DNA of 64,000 nt from Cucumis sativus (Eukaryota; Streptophyta; Magnoliopsida; Cucurbitales; Cucurbitaceae): contig NC_026660.2 in NCBI RefSeq assembly GCF_000004075.3, forward strand, positions 29,081,498 through 29,145,497. Direction: 5' to 3'. The stretch's first letter is position 1; each line of letters opens with the position of its first letter. Made by a program: the position numbers and the translations under genes. The notes under the pieces are model-generated. The model searched no databases. It was not told the DNA's origin and was given only the letters and a program-made list of their open reading frames with translations. Positions 47,403 through 64,000 of this stretch are shown here, piece by piece.

Positions 47403-50400
47403 CATATTATATTGTTTTTGTTAATTCTCTCTCACTCACTAACACTCCTACTACCACAGCCCAATAAGCCCTACATGATTATGTGACAAATTCATGTCCC
47501 ATTCACATTTTTTATTTTCTCTATTTATTTATCTACATATAGTTTTTTTTTAAAAAAATAATTATAACCATGTTTGGGTTGAGAACTTAATTTAGTGATA
47601 CAATACTAAATTGACTTTCACCCTTCAAATAATTAACCGTATAAACAGATGGATAGGGAGGACTTGAATTTGAATTTCACGGTTTTGATTATAAGATGCG
47701 GAAACAAATGATCACAAAGTAATAGGAGTGCATGGATAGGATATTATATTTAGAATGTGATAGGTGGCCGTGGGAGAAATAGGGAGAGAAAGGGACCGGG
47801 AAAGGCACATGCTCTATGAAATTTAAATAATGGAAGATTAATAATATTAGAAGGAATGAAATGATGATAACAATAATAATAGATTAATGTTGAAAAGAAA
47901 CAAATAAATTAATAAGGAATGGAAGAATGATACAATATATATGATTTGATTAAGATATCATCCATCCAACGAAGCAAAGAGCATAATAATGTGAAAAATC
48001 CCAAATCCAACGTTCTCCCTCAACCACAAAATCTTAATTTCAATTTCCCTCTTGTTTTATGTTTACTTTTAGAGGTTAAAATACTATTTGCATCGTTGAA
48101 TTTTTAATTAATTACTGTAAAATTAATTAATAGATACAACATTTTAAAAAAGTAAATTAACAATCACACATTGGAATAATTAAGGAGGGATCGCCTACAG
48201 AAATTGCATCATAAGAGGAACATATATGGGACACTTTAAATTAAAAAACAACACAAGTTTGTGAAATGAGAATGAGAATGAAAATAAATAAAATAAACTA
48301 CAAAGTAATGATACCGTACCACCACTTTGGAATATGATAAAATCAGTTTAATTATTATAATAAAGTCATATCATATACAGATATTCTCATATATTCCTGT
48401 CACAACATTAATTGTGGAAATTGTGCGTACCAAATAAAAATAATTAAACTACAAGAATGTTTAATTGGGTAGCAAAAAGCCATCAAAATAGAATGATGGC
48501 GGCATATATAATATTTCATCCTATTTTAATTGACCTAAGTTTTGAATACACATGCAAGTCAATGATGCATCCACTTTGGGTTTGGGTTGGCTATATGGAA
48601 TAAAACATATTATTTCAAATATAATTAATAATTGATTCAAATTTATCAAATATAAAGTATATAGACACTAATATTGAAATTAAGAATATTAAAATTAAAT
48701 ATAATATTTTTAATTATATAAAGTGCAAATGTAATTGACACAATAACCATATAGTTGTGTAGCTGTTCTACATTTTTCTAATAGAAAATCCATATCAAAT
48801 CAAACTCAACCTTTTAGTTTTATTTTTCACAATGTGGGGGCTATCATGTTATATACTTTAATTAAAATTTAAGACTTTATACTAATAAACATGTTAGTCA
48901 TTTCCTTATTTGTATGTTTTCAATGTTGTCTTCCTCTAGATTGTGTAATTAGTTGTAATTATATTTACATTCTCAAAAAGAAATATAGTTGGGTTGTGCA
49001 TTTATAACTCATTCTTCTTTTTCTTTTCATTTTTTTCATTTTCTGTTCACTTTGTTTTAAAATCTATTTCAACCAACATCAAGTTTAATTTAAAATTTAT
49101 ACTATTATTGTTATTTGTCCTAAAATTGGGAATTAACAATGAATTTCAATATACGAATAAACATAGTAATTAGATAAAAACATATATTTGAGCCACACAA
49201 ATGAATTAAGACTAGAAATAAAAAATTTTAAAAAAAAGAAAATTGAAAGTAAAGTAAGAGTGATCATAAAAGGAGAATGAAGAGTTGGTTGGTAAATGTG
49301 GAAGAAAATAAAAGAGTGTGTATGCAAAGAAAGAAAGGGTAAGGAAGAAGTAAGGAATCTTAAATATAAAAAAAGTGTCAAATGGCTGAAAACTCCCTAT
49401 TTCCTAATTTAGTTTGTGATGTGTCTTTTGATGATGGTGACACCGTCACATTATTCAATATCAACTCATACAATTTGATATTATTTTGTCTTTGCTTTTC
49501 TAGTTTTCATGTAAAGACAATGTCAATTTGAATATGGATTCTGCTTTGGGTTTTTAGTTTCTAAAATTAACTATTGTAATTTTAAAGATTTAACAGGATT
49601 TTGATTACATAATTTATTTCCTAAACTTGAAAAAAAATAATTTGAATGGATCGTTCTTAATATGTATTAGTTATCGATGGTCAAAAGAGAGGGGTTGTAA
49701 TATGGGTTTCTTAAGGTGGAAGAAGGCAGCAGGCAACACAACAAAAAGTACGACTTTGCTTTTGCCTCTCCCTCTCTCTCTTTTTAACCCCCCTTTTCCT
49801 TTTTAAATTGTTCATTCAGCCTTGCAATTTGGGTATTTAGCTTCATTCGTAAGATTGTTTTTTCTGTTAAAAATACTGCAGAATTAGTTTCATCCTTATA
49901 ATTAAAAAGAAAAAAAAGAACAATCAATTTTAGTTCTTTGGCCTCTGCAATGGGAGTTAATTAATAGTAGATAGGGAGAAATAAATTTTAATGATACCAA
50001 AGATTTTGAAAAAGCAAATTTGTAATTTTTATTTGGTTAGTTGTTTTGAGTTTGTATGTTGGAAAGATATTTGTTTTTGAGATTTGGGGTTTTCTTTCTT
50101 TTTCACATCAATTTGAGATATGTTTTAATTACTTCATAGGGTTAGGAATTAGGAATGAGAGAGAGATGGTAGCAGTCTTTTTATGACGGTGGTTATTTAA
50201 AATATTTGTTTTAAATTTGATGAATCATAATTAATATTCCAATAGTGTGTTTTCCAATTTTTATATGGTAATAAATAATCATTTAACCATACTTTAAAAT
50301 GCACAATTAAAATGGATAATAGTCCAAACAAAAAGTCTAACTAGCAAATGAATCCAAACTCACTTCATAAAAATTTAGAGGTGTTTTCTTTCAAGAATTG

Positions 50401-51270
50401 ACAACGCAGCTATAGAGTCTATTACTTTTTTTTGTAAAGTAAAAGACTTGGAAGGTTAGCTCAAAGTTTTGAAATTGATAGCCAAACTTGGGAATATATA
50501 GAGAGTGTGTATGTTAGATTGTTTTTTAAATTCTTTTAAAAAATTAAAAATAGAACAAAGATAGTTAGGAAATAAGATTTAAGCTGTTGGTACAAGGCAA
50601 TGCAGTCTTAAATGACTTAAATTTTTTCTCTTTTTCTATTCTAAATTAAAGGATTAGAGTGTTGTTGTTGATAACGAAACCAATATCTGAAGTTTACGAA
50701 TACATTGATAAAATATGGCTAACAAAGTAAGAAAAAAATGTATAACAAAATTAATAATTAAGTTTTTTACTTCTAGTAGTAATCTTATTCATGTAGGAAC
50801 TACATAGATGACTTTTATATGTTTTACGATCATTTAGAAAATGATAACAGAGATATGAATAGATCTTACCGATATCTGATCTGAATCCTCCAGTTAACTG
50901 ATGTTTCCATTATTGGGTGAAAATGTAATCAATTATATGATATGTAACTATTTTCCTTTTACTCCAACCTTTTCATCCACGTCGTCAACTTTCAAAACTT
51001 TGTATATCATAATAAATAAATAAAGCAACAAGCACCGTACAAAAGAGCAACGGTCAAGAGCGTTCAATGGCTAATTGCTTTTCTTCTCCTTATTGTGTTC
51101 ATGGTAGAGTCAAATTTGCTAATTGTCATGAAATGGAAACAAAATCTACAATTTCAATAGGAATTAGAGGATGAAAATTGGTGTAAAAATTTAACATTTT
51201 TTTTTATTTTTAAGCAATTTTATTAATCAATCTGTTCCTGGTTTCTGCTTGGAATTGTAATTCCAAGGAG

Positions 51271-52882
51271 ATGGGTATGGTGAAGTTCCAAGAACATGGG
51301 GACTCGGACAAAGAGGAACGTGTTTCATTGTCTCATCACAGAATTCCTAAAACCAATAATGATTTTAATGAAACGCGAAGATATGTTTTGACATGTGCAA
51401 TCTTTGCTTCCCTTAATTCTGTGCTTTTAGGATATGGTATTTGCTCCGTTTTTCTTTATAAATATCCTTCTATATGATTTTCCTGTTCTGTTTTTGTTGA
51501 ATTCTAATTTTTTATATGCAGATGTTGGAGTTATGAGTGGAGCAATAATCTTCATTCAAGAAGATCTCAAAATAACAGAGGTTCAAGAAGAAGTTTTAGT
51601 GGGAATTTTGAGCATAATTTCATTATTAGGAAGTTTAGCTGGTGGAAAAACATCAGATGCCGTTGGAAGAAAATGGACCATTGCTTTTGCCGCTATTGTT
51701 TTCCAAGCAGGGGCTGCCATTATGGCTTTTGCCCCTTCTTTCGGTTTTCTAGTTGTAGGTCGGCTCTTGGCTGGTATTGGTGTTGGTTTCGGTGTCATGA
51801 TTGCGCCTGTATACATCGCTGAGATATCGCCCACAGCTGCTAGAGGATCTCTTACTTCTTTCCCGGAGATCTTTATAAACTTTGGAATCCTTCTTGGTTA
51901 CATTTCAAACTATGCCTTTTCAGGACTTCCTGTTCATATAAGTTGGAGGGTTATGCTTGGTGTGGGAATAATCCCTTCAGTTTTGCTTGGTTTTGCACTT
52001 TCTATGATTCCTGAATCACCTCGGTGGCTAGTGATGCAAAATAGGATCGACGAAGCGAGAATTGTGTTGTCGAAAACAAATGAGCCTGGTGTCGATATAG
52101 AGGAGAGATTGATGGATATTAAGAAAGCTGCAGGGATTGCTAATAATGTGAATAAGTATGAATCTAAGGCTATTTGGCAAGATATAGTGCGGCCAACACC
52201 TTCGGTTAAGCGAATGCTAATAGCTGGTTGTGGGATTCAATGCTTTCAGCAGATAACAGGCATTGATGCAACTGTTTATTATAGTCCTACGATCTTTAAA
52301 GAAGCTGGGATTGAAAGTAACTCAAGACTTCTTGCAGCAACAGTTTGTGTTGGATTCACAAAAACTTTGTTCATTTTAGTAGCTATTTTTCTTATTGACA
52401 AAGTGGGAAGGAAGCCACTGCTCTATTTCAGCACAATTGGGATGACAGCCTGCTTGTTTTGTCTAAGTATCACTTTAGTTTTTTTGGCTCATGGAAAACT
52501 TGGGATTGTTTTGTCAATCTTAGCAGTATGTGGAAATGTAGCTTTCTTTTCAGTTGGGATTGGTCCAGTATGTTGGGTGTTATCATCTGAAATCTTCCCG
52601 TTGAGGCTTCGAGCACAGGCATCAGCAATCGGGGCAGTTGGAAGCCGAGTCAGTAGCGGTTTGATCACAATGTCATTTCTCTCGGTCTCCCACACAATCA
52701 CAGTTGCAGGAACATTCTTTCTATTCTCATTGATTTCTATGGTGTCTGTTGTTTTCATTCACAAGTTTGTCCCTGAGACAAAAGGGAAGTCCTTGGAACA
52801 AATTGAAATGGTTTTCCAAGGAGATGAACAAGGAATCAGAATACTAGAAATGAGTGATACTGATCGATTAGTCCACAAATAA
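51271..52882 (+). CDS. PLT: Polyol/monosaccharide transporter (PLT family, sugar-H+ symporter type)
   Basis: A plasma-membrane major-facilitator transporter of 508 residues in two exons (51271-51436 and 51522-52882), most like plant polyol/monosaccharide transporters (PLT5/PLT6 group), which couple sugar-alcohol or hexose uptake to protons. Diagnostic sugar-porter motifs are present in order: GYDVGVMSGA in helix 1, formed across the splice; DAVGRKWT after helix 2; GRLLAGIGVG; PVYIAEISP; PESPRWLV before the central loop; QQITGIDATVYYSPTIF in helix 7; DKVGRKPLL; GPVCWVLSSEIFPLRLRAQ; and PETKGKSLEQIE near the C-terminus. Twelve hydrophobic helices can be counted. Both termini are cytosolic and hydrophilic. 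Substrate cannot be told from sequence alone. The length matches the family, and nothing is missing. Confidence 0.95.
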
Positions 52883-53389
52883 CCTCCTTTTCCTTTCCAA
52901 ACAAGTCATTCTTAGTTTGTATATTTACTCCAAATATAGGGAAGTTTTGTCAATATATTACTTCACGTATTTTGATAAGTAAAAATTAGAACTTTACTTT
53001 TACATGGGGCGGAGAAATTCAACCTCTACAATGTTGAACGTACAAATACCAATTAAAATTAAAACTTTGAAGTTTGTAAACTGATTCTATACGGTTACGT
53101 TGGGATTTTCTTTTCTTTTCTCGAGAACAGAAACAAACAAACATGCATGAAAATCCAAGAACCAAAAATGGTATTTTAACCTAAAATTTAAAGAGTTTTG
53201 GTTGTTAGCAAAAAAGAATAAACACATGGGAATCATGCAAACAGGGGTCTACTAAAAGCTTATCTGTGGATTGGACAAACACAAAAGAAACGAACTGTAG
53301 TGTACTGGAGTGGATTGTATTCAAAAGGGCTTGATTATTGACGCTTCATTTGAAAGAACTCTGACCTTTTGCGAATCAAGAAGCTCTGG
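52883..53389. other. Short spacer: transporter 3' region and hydrolase promoter
   Basis: About 500 bases without a coding frame of note, comprising the end of the transporter transcript and the leader of the first hydrolase. No distinct regulatory motif was recognised. Confidence 0.6.
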
Positions 53390-55084
53390 ATGGATAAATT
53401 TGAGCACAAATTCGTAGAAGTCAAAGGCGGATTGAAAATCCACGTAGCGGAGATCGGAACTGGTGATCAGTTTCTCCGCCGGATCGGAACTTGCTTTTTC
53501 TTTTACTATTGAAACATTTTCTCAATTTCTCCGATTGTTTGTTTGTTACAGGGTCGAATGTCGTGGTTTTTCTGCACGGTTTTCCGGAGATTTGGTACTC
53601 ATGGCGCCATCAGATGATTGCTGTGGCTAACGCCGGATTCCGAGCAATTGGTCTCGATTACAGAGGATACGGACTCTCCGATCCTCCAGCCGACCCCTCC
53701 AAGGCTACTTACAGCGATCTCATCACCGACCTCCTTGAAGTTCTTGACTCTCTCGATATCTCCAAGGTACTAACCCTTCACTCAAATTCAAACCCATGTC
53801 CTGTAATTTTAATCCACTGTAGAAATTGGTTTGAATGTCAGATGGATGTTGTATCCAGATGACCCAAATTTACTTTCGCTGATGCCAAATGAACTGAATT
53901 CTAAAAAACGATGAAAACTGACATTTTACTCGCATCACAAAGCATTGGTCAACATTAGAATCTGCAAGCAAATTTGGGTCAGCTAGAGTGAATTTAGGTA
54001 ATTTAAACAGAATATAACGTTGGTTGGTGCTTGTGAGATAAGCCAAAAGTTAGATTTCATTGCTTTTCAAAGTTTGAATCATTTGACACTAGTGTAAGTA
54101 AATTTTCCATAGGATAGTGATGATCTAGAAGGAAAATTATGGCCGTTGTACCATTTCAGGACACCGCTGCATGGTTTCATTGCATCCCATATGTTTTTCT
54201 GGGTTCTGGTGTGAAATAAGAATAGTCTAATAGTATCAGTGGGAAATTGGGAACAGGTGTTTCTTGTGGGGAAAGATTTTGGAGCAATGCCAGCTTATTA
54301 CTTTGCTCTCAAACACCCAGAGAGGGCATTAGGAGTTGTGACATTGGGAGTGCCCTTCATGCCTCCTGCAAGACCTATCAACTTTATAGACCACCTCCCT
54401 GAAGGCTTCTACATATCAAGATGGCAGGTATTAAACTCAAGCATATGTACAAATCTTTATCACGATGGTTTGGTTGTTTTGAAGTTCATTTTGTATGATT
54501 TCTTATTTAGAAACCTGGGCGAGCCGAGGCCGATTTTAGTCGTTTTGATGCAAAAACAGTTGTTAGAAACGTCTACATACTTTTCTCTAGAAGTGAAATC
54601 CCAATAGCTCAAGAAAATCAGGAGATAATGGACTTGGTGGATTCATCTACTCCTCTGCCTCCTTGGTTTACTGAGGAAGATCTTGCAGCTTATGGAGAGC
54701 TCTATGAGAAGTCTGGATTTCAAACTGCATTAAAAGTTCCTTACAGGTAATGTAATATCTTTTATCTTTCTGTTAATGAATGTAATGTAAAATCTATTAT
54801 CTCTCATTAAACTTGGATGGATGAATTTACATGATAGGTCACTGGGTGAAGATTGGGGAGTGAAAGATCCAAAAGTGGAAATTCCAGCTCTTCTTGTAAT
54901 GGGTGAAAAAGATTATGTTCTCAAATTTCCAGGAATAGAGGAGTATGTAAGAAGTGAAATGGTGAAGTATTATGTTCCAAAATTGGAGGTCATCTTTCTA
55001 CCAGAAGGATCTCACTTTGTTCAAGAGCAATCCCCTGAAGAAATTAATCAGTTGCTACTGAATTTTCTTGCCAAGCATACATGA
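53390..55084 (+). CDS. Epoxide-hydrolase-like alpha/beta hydrolase, tandem copy 1
   Basis: A soluble alpha/beta hydrolase of 313 residues, related to plant epoxide hydrolases, which open epoxides (for example of fatty acids) through an Asp nucleophile. Exons: 53390-53462, 53552-53766, 54257-54427, 54511-54746 and 54838-55084. The oxyanion motif HGFPEIWYSW, the nucleophile elbow VGKDFGAMPAYY (D103), a second acid in MGEKDYV (D257) and the histidine in EGSHFVQEQ (H291) complete the triad. Tyrosines in the cap that would polarise the epoxide appear kept (GFYISRWQ and AYGELYEKSGF). Canonical plant enzymes have HDWG at the elbow; here it is KDFG. There is no targeting peptide, so a cytosolic enzyme is likely. 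The start is the first ATG in the reading frame and matches copy 2. Substrate unknown. Confidence 0.92.
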
Positions 55085-55939
55085 TTAGAATATCCCAACA
55101 CAGAGGTTAAATCTAAATAAAGCCTTGTACTATTATGTACTTCTGTTGGTTTTCCAATATGTGTGGTTGTACTTCGTCTTGTCTTTGTGAGGGAATCGCG
55201 CTTACTTTTAAATTAACAATAACTATTTGTGAGACTGTGCTAAATTTGAAGTAAAGAAATAGCAAATTATTAGTATCTCATCGTCATTTCAATACAATTG
55301 TTGTAAGAAAAAGTCGTGTAGTTACGATCTTTTATTCTATGTCATAAGTTTATTTGTGAGATTTTTTTTCTTTCAAATGCTTCTAATGTCTTTCATTATT
55401 ATTTTTTCTAGTAAAATTATGTGTTCTTTCATTACTAAAATATGATAATTTATGATAGAAAACTAACCATTTAATTAAAAATATATATCTAACAAAATTA
55501 ATTTCGTTTAATTTTCTCCTAAAAGAATAAACAATAAATAATTATACGTATAGAAATTAAATCAACTACTACGGACTCGTATTTTCATTATATTAGTTAG
55601 GAAAAAACTTGAATTTAGTTGCACATCTTTTGTGTAGTTCGGTTAGCATCCAATAAAAATGTGTCAGATTATTTTATTTTACTTTTGTAGTAAAATATAC
55701 AGCAACATGTGATTAGTGTTCACGACGTTTTTGAAGAGCTAAAATCGTCATTTTCTAAAATCAAATTATTTATTTTGGTTTTTGCGGAGACCACGAAAGT
55801 CACCCGCCCTCAAATAACGACTTTTATTTATTGTTATTTTGCTTTAGAAACAGCAAGCAGAAGTTGGTTGGAAATTTGAAGCAGAGCAGAGTCCGAAATC
55901 TCTTCATCTTTCACTCACTCATTTCCCTTACTTCTCAAG
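55085..55939. other. Spacer between tandem hydrolase genes
   Basis: AT-rich DNA containing the 3' untranslated region of copy 1 and the promoter and leader of copy 2. The last 80 bases are more balanced and C/T-rich, suiting a 5' leader. Confidence 0.65.
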
Positions 55940-57915
55940 ATGGATCGAATTCACCATAATTTCATCGAGGTTGGAGCCCTGAAGCTCCATGTAGCCGAGA
56001 TCGGAACTGGTAATCACTCTTCTCATCCTCAATTTCTTCACCGGAACTTGTTTTCCTTACAAAAACAACCTATTCTCTCTCTCCCCCTCTACTTCTCCTT
56101 CTCCTTTTTCCCATTTTTCTTTCAGGTTCCAATGTCGTCGTCTTCCTGCACGGATTTCCGGAGATATGGTACTCATGGCGGTACCAGATGATCGCTCTTG
56201 CTGACGCCGGATTCCGAGTACTCGCTCCCGATTACAGAGGATATGGACTCTCCGATTCCCCCGCCGAGCCGTCCAAAGCTTCATTCAGCGACCTCATCAG
56301 CGATCTCCTTGGGATTCTTGACGCTCTCAATATCCCCAAGGTACTACCTTTGATTTGGTTGTAATCATATTGAAGTCAATAGAGTTCCACTTAAGATTGC
56401 GTTACATTGACTGCAAGGTGTTTGATAAAATGAACTGATGGATGAGTTGATTAAATGGGGGAGAATTTAAAAGTAAAACATACCGATGTTCATTGTATCA
56501 AACCAGGGATATTAGCGATTTAAAGTCAAAGTCATTCCAATATAGCTAGTGGCAATGATAAAGCTAACTAAGGAATCTTCTAACAATACTTTGTATAGGT
56601 GTTTGTTGTTGCGAAAGATTTTGGAGCATGGCCAGCTTATTACTTTGCTTTGAAACATCCTGAAAGGGCATTGGGAATTGTCACATTGGGAGTGCCATTC
56701 CTTCCTCCTGAATCTTTGAAGCATTCCCAAAGCAACATCCCTGAAGGCGTGTATACTTTAAGATGGCGGGTATGCAAATGCTCTATCATACATTGCCTTA
56801 CACTCTTCCCTTTCAAAAGAAAACTGAATGGAAATATTACAATCCCGTGTTGTTTCAATGCTCTGTCTTGACATGTATATAACAATTGATGAAAGAAATA
56901 TTTATTTTGAAGTTGTTTTTGTTGGAGAGTTGATATAATATCAAATCTACCCTAGTCTATCGGTTTAGACTTTTGTGTCAACAGGTGATTTAACATGGCA
57001 TATCATAGCGGAACGTCCAATTATGTCTCATCTATTCCTCAACTAATATTGATTTTTACTATTAAGCCTACGAACAAGCTTTTATGTGTGAATGATTTAA
57101 TAGTTTTTACTTTTTCTTTTTTATCAAATGGACCTTTCCTCTATTGGTATTGATTCTGGATAGAGATTTCTGTCTCATAGCTAATAAGTAAATACATGGT
57201 TCTTCTACGAATAAATGAATCTCCTATAATGTTAGGTTGTTCGAGTTTTGTAACTTTTTTGTGTCTGTTTGTTCTGTTTTCACCCCTTTATTAACTTGTT
57301 GCTTCAACTTTCACTCTAATCAAGGAACCAGGGCGAGCTGAGGCAGATTTCGGTCGCTTTGATGCGAAAACTGTTGTCAGGAATGTTTATATCCTCTTCT
57401 CCAAAAGTGAAATACCAACAGCTCAAGAAAATCAAGAAGTAATGGACTTAGTAGAGCCATCCACCCCTCTTCCACCTTGGTTCACCGAAGAAGATCTAGC
57501 AACTTACGGAACTCTCTATGAGAAATCTGGATTTGATACTGCATTGAAAGTTCCTTATAGGTATGTCATTTGAGTTTTGAAATGAGCACATCTTGTTTTA
57601 CTACGTACTTGGATAATTCTATTACGTTTGATATATGCTGGATTGATGCACATTCATGATAGGTCATTCAATGAAGATTGGGGAATAAAAGATCCAAAAG
57701 TTGAAATTCCAGCACTGTTTATAATGGGTGAAAAGGACTATGTTTTCAAATTCCCTGAAATTGAGGAATACGTAAGAAGCGAAAGAGTTAAAGATTTTGT
57801 TCCAAATTTAGAGATCGTCTACTTACCAGAAGGATCTCATTTTGTTCAGGAGCAATCTCCCGAAGAAGTTAATCACCTACTACTTACTTTCCTTGCCAAG
57901 CATATTCGACAATGA
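55940..57915 (+). CDS. Epoxide-hydrolase-like alpha/beta hydrolase, tandem copy 2
   Basis: A 314-residue paralogue of the preceding gene. Exons: 55940-56009, 56126-56340, 56599-56769, 57325-57560 and 57663-57915. Exons 2, 3 and 4 have exactly the same lengths as in copy 1 (215, 171 and 236 nt) and every intron is in the same phase, so the pair arose by tandem duplication. The triad is intact: D102 in VAKDFGAWPAYY, D256 in MGEKDYV and H290 in EGSHFVQEQ, with HGFPEIWYSW as oxyanion loop. The cap sequence differs (GVYTLRWR where copy 1 has GFYISRWQ), as does the elbow (VAKDFGAW against VGKDFGAM), which could shift substrate range. The C-terminus is extended by two residues (IRQ ending). No targeting signal. 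Confidence 0.92.
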
Positions 57916-59937
57916 ACTCATAATTAGTCAAAACTAGCATGACTACGAAGGAATCTCTCTACTTTTATTGTACTTAAAAAAAAAATCTGAATAAATAAAA
58001 CTGTGACTAGTTTCTGATCCTCATGACTCTTTGAGTGTGCTGTTGTTCTTAAATTCAATCAGTGGCTACATAGTTAAGTTTACCAAATAACATCAACAAT
58101 GTGCTTTTGCAATGTGTCAACTACACCATCTAAATGTTGAGTTGTGAGATAAATACATTCATAATGTTTAATTATATTTAGTGTAGTATTAACCTAGTAA
58201 TTTTAAGCCTTTGCTATTTATTTTTTAAACTCAAATTAAAAGTTTTGATCATTCAACGTGAACGTTTATGTCTATTTGGTCTTGAACTTTAAAAAAATTT
58301 CAAATATATCCTTAACTTTTAATATGTATTTAAACTTAAATTTTGTTATTGAAATATAATTTAAACATATATAGAATTTAATATTTAAAAACATCCATAC
58401 CTAGATTACAACCAACAAATAAACAAAATTTGAAATTGGTTAATCTTAAAGCATATTTTATAGCTAACTTTTCTAAAAGCATAATAATTAATATGATTAA
58501 GCTTAATAATATAGAATATGATTAGTCAATCATTGATCAAATGTGTTACAGTATTGTAGAGTAGTGAATGTTGTAGTAGACTTATCTATCACAACAATAC
58601 TTCGATAAGTAGATCTACGCCAAAATTATCAATCAATAAAGAGACAAATTAATTTATCAAATAATCATGGTTTGGTTATTTAATATAATTTATTCACTTC
58701 GTCAACGAGCCTCGCAAATAAATACGTACTCCCTATGTTTGAGGTTGGATATTTAAATATGAAACAATAATTATAATAAAATAATCTTAAAAGTCTTTTT
58801 TTATATATATATATAGAACATTGTTTTTCTTAAATAGTACTATAGTAGCACTTTTTTTTCACAATATTGTACATTTTCTTAAATTATTTGTAGACATTTT
58901 CTAACTTATCATGTTCGTCTACTTATTTATTGTTTCTAGAAAAACATAAATTAGAAACTATAATGTAAATATACATTTCATAAAAGATTTTTTTTTTTTT
59001 TGTTATCTATTTTTAAAATGATAATTAAAAATGTTGGTAAGAACCTGTTGTAATGTTTTGCCTTAAAAATAAAAAAAGCAATCGATCGAGTCAATCAATT
59101 GGAAGTTAAATACTTGACATTTCGAAACTTAACGTCGAAGTGTAATGTTTCATTTGGAGGGTAAATAGATCAGTCTCTCCTTCCCTCAGCCACAGCTCTC
59201 CGATTCAGATCTCTACCTCGTCGCTCAATTAACTCATCAATTCCACAAATTCCTGGTTTGAATCACTCTCTCTCTCTCTCTCTCTATCTGCTGTTTGTTT
59301 ATCTCCCTACCAATCTTGCAATTTTGTACTGCTTTGTTTCTTTTCTTTTTTAATTTTGTGAGATGGATTTGGATTCTGCATGCAATTTCCGTTGTTTCGT
59401 TGCCGATATGATCTGTACATTATAATGCTTGCAAATTTGGATTTTCTGTAATTTGTGAATTTTTGACAGTGTCTGGATTGCCTACATGACTTTGATTGTT
59501 GATTTATAATTGATGTAGTTTGTGGGAATTAATAACGGGAGTTTCTGCTTCGGATCCCTTACTTTTCTTCTTCGTCCTTTCCCCTCCCCGCGAATGTCGG
59601 CCTGATCTCAAAGACCTTCCGTGGTCTAAGGTCTTTCGTAGTAATGTAGTTTTAAGTGAAGTTTGATTTATAGCATGGCTATACATAAATAATTAGGGCA
59701 AAGAATGTAGAAAAGAAACTTTGTGTATGCATTTTATTTCAAGGTGATTGATGTTGATAGTTTCATATTTCACGCACTTTAATTGATATTTCATATTCAA
59801 ACATTCTTTATCAAGCTCTTGAGGTTTTATTTTTCTTTTTTTTCCTTACAAGTATTATTTCATTCCTAGGTGCGGAAGACAAAATCTCTCCTATCTGAAG
59901 TTACTGATTGTTGGTTTGCATTCTCATACAGTTAAAA
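57916..59937. other. Spacer, delta-COP promoter and 5' leader
   Basis: AT-rich DNA to about 59100, then a C/T-rich leader around 59180-59252 ending before GT at about 59253, which looks like an untranslated first exon of the delta-COP gene. The interval to 59937 is then mainly intron. No other gene seen. Confidence 0.6.
59266..59285. repeat. (CT)n microsatellite
   Basis: Ten CT units just inside the presumed first intron of the delta-COP transcript. Confidence 0.9.
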
Positions 59938-63934
<3,997 letters not shown>

Positions 63935-64000
63935 GTTTTTTCTTGTTCTGTCCTCTACTTGAAATCGGATATTAATTACAAACCTCTCAATAACCGTTAT

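Larger units (their letters stand above)
45625..51270. other. Spacer between Dof and polyol-transporter genes
   Basis: The first few hundred bases are the Dof promoter and leader; the last few hundred are the transporter promoter. Between them are AT-rich DNA, a decayed coding-like patch (46334-46492), and a promoter-like region (47222-47402). Remaining open frames are low-complexity (Phe, Ser, Leu from T-rich runs). Confidence 0.6.

Overview
This is an ordinary stretch of plant nuclear DNA. It is AT-rich, genes have GT-AG introns, and intergenic spacers are long and full of homopolymer runs and microsatellites. The proteins are clearly eudicot-like. A recurring short AT-rich element carrying 'tctatcactgat' motifs, together with overall protein similarity, suggests a cucurbit (Cucumis or a relative), but I infer this from memory and did not test it.

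Nine protein-coding genes are well supported. In order: the 3' end of a VAL-type B3 repressor with CW zinc finger, Cys-rich segment and EAR motif (+, 563-2498, gene begins left of the window); a STRUBBELIG-receptor-family LRR receptor-like kinase in 16 exons (-, 4435-8507); a single-exon protein with an MGCC lipidation signal and an SR-rich middle (+, 13427-14254); a small conserved plant protein of unknown function (+, 21129-21410); a Rad5/HLTF-like SNF2-RING protein of the CHR28/FRG group in 11 coding exons (+, 33633-42354); a Dof zinc-finger factor (-, 44842-45624); a polyol/monosaccharide transporter (+, 51271-52882); two tandem epoxide-hydrolase-like alpha/beta hydrolases (+, 53390-55084 and 55940-57915); and coatomer subunit delta, lacking only its last exon (+, 59938 to past the right edge).

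Gene space lies at the two sides (0-14 kb and 33-64 kb). Between 14.3 and 33.5 kb there is one convincing small gene and a poor spacer containing local tandem duplications, relatives of a MITE-like repeat, and promoter-like clusters without a recognisable gene. The genes do not form a functional pathway; only the hydrolase pair is a related cluster. Exon joins were worked out by hand by checking donor and acceptor dinucleotides and codon phase across each junction, and every multi-exon model keeps frame.

I found no convincing undescribed system. The points most worth checking are the altered catalytic motifs in the receptor kinase, the KDFG nucleophile elbow shared by the tandem hydrolases, the SUMO-interaction-like motif in the SNF2-RING protein, the start codon of delta-COP isolated at the end of an exon, and three promoter-like or coding-like patches in the gene-poor spacers.
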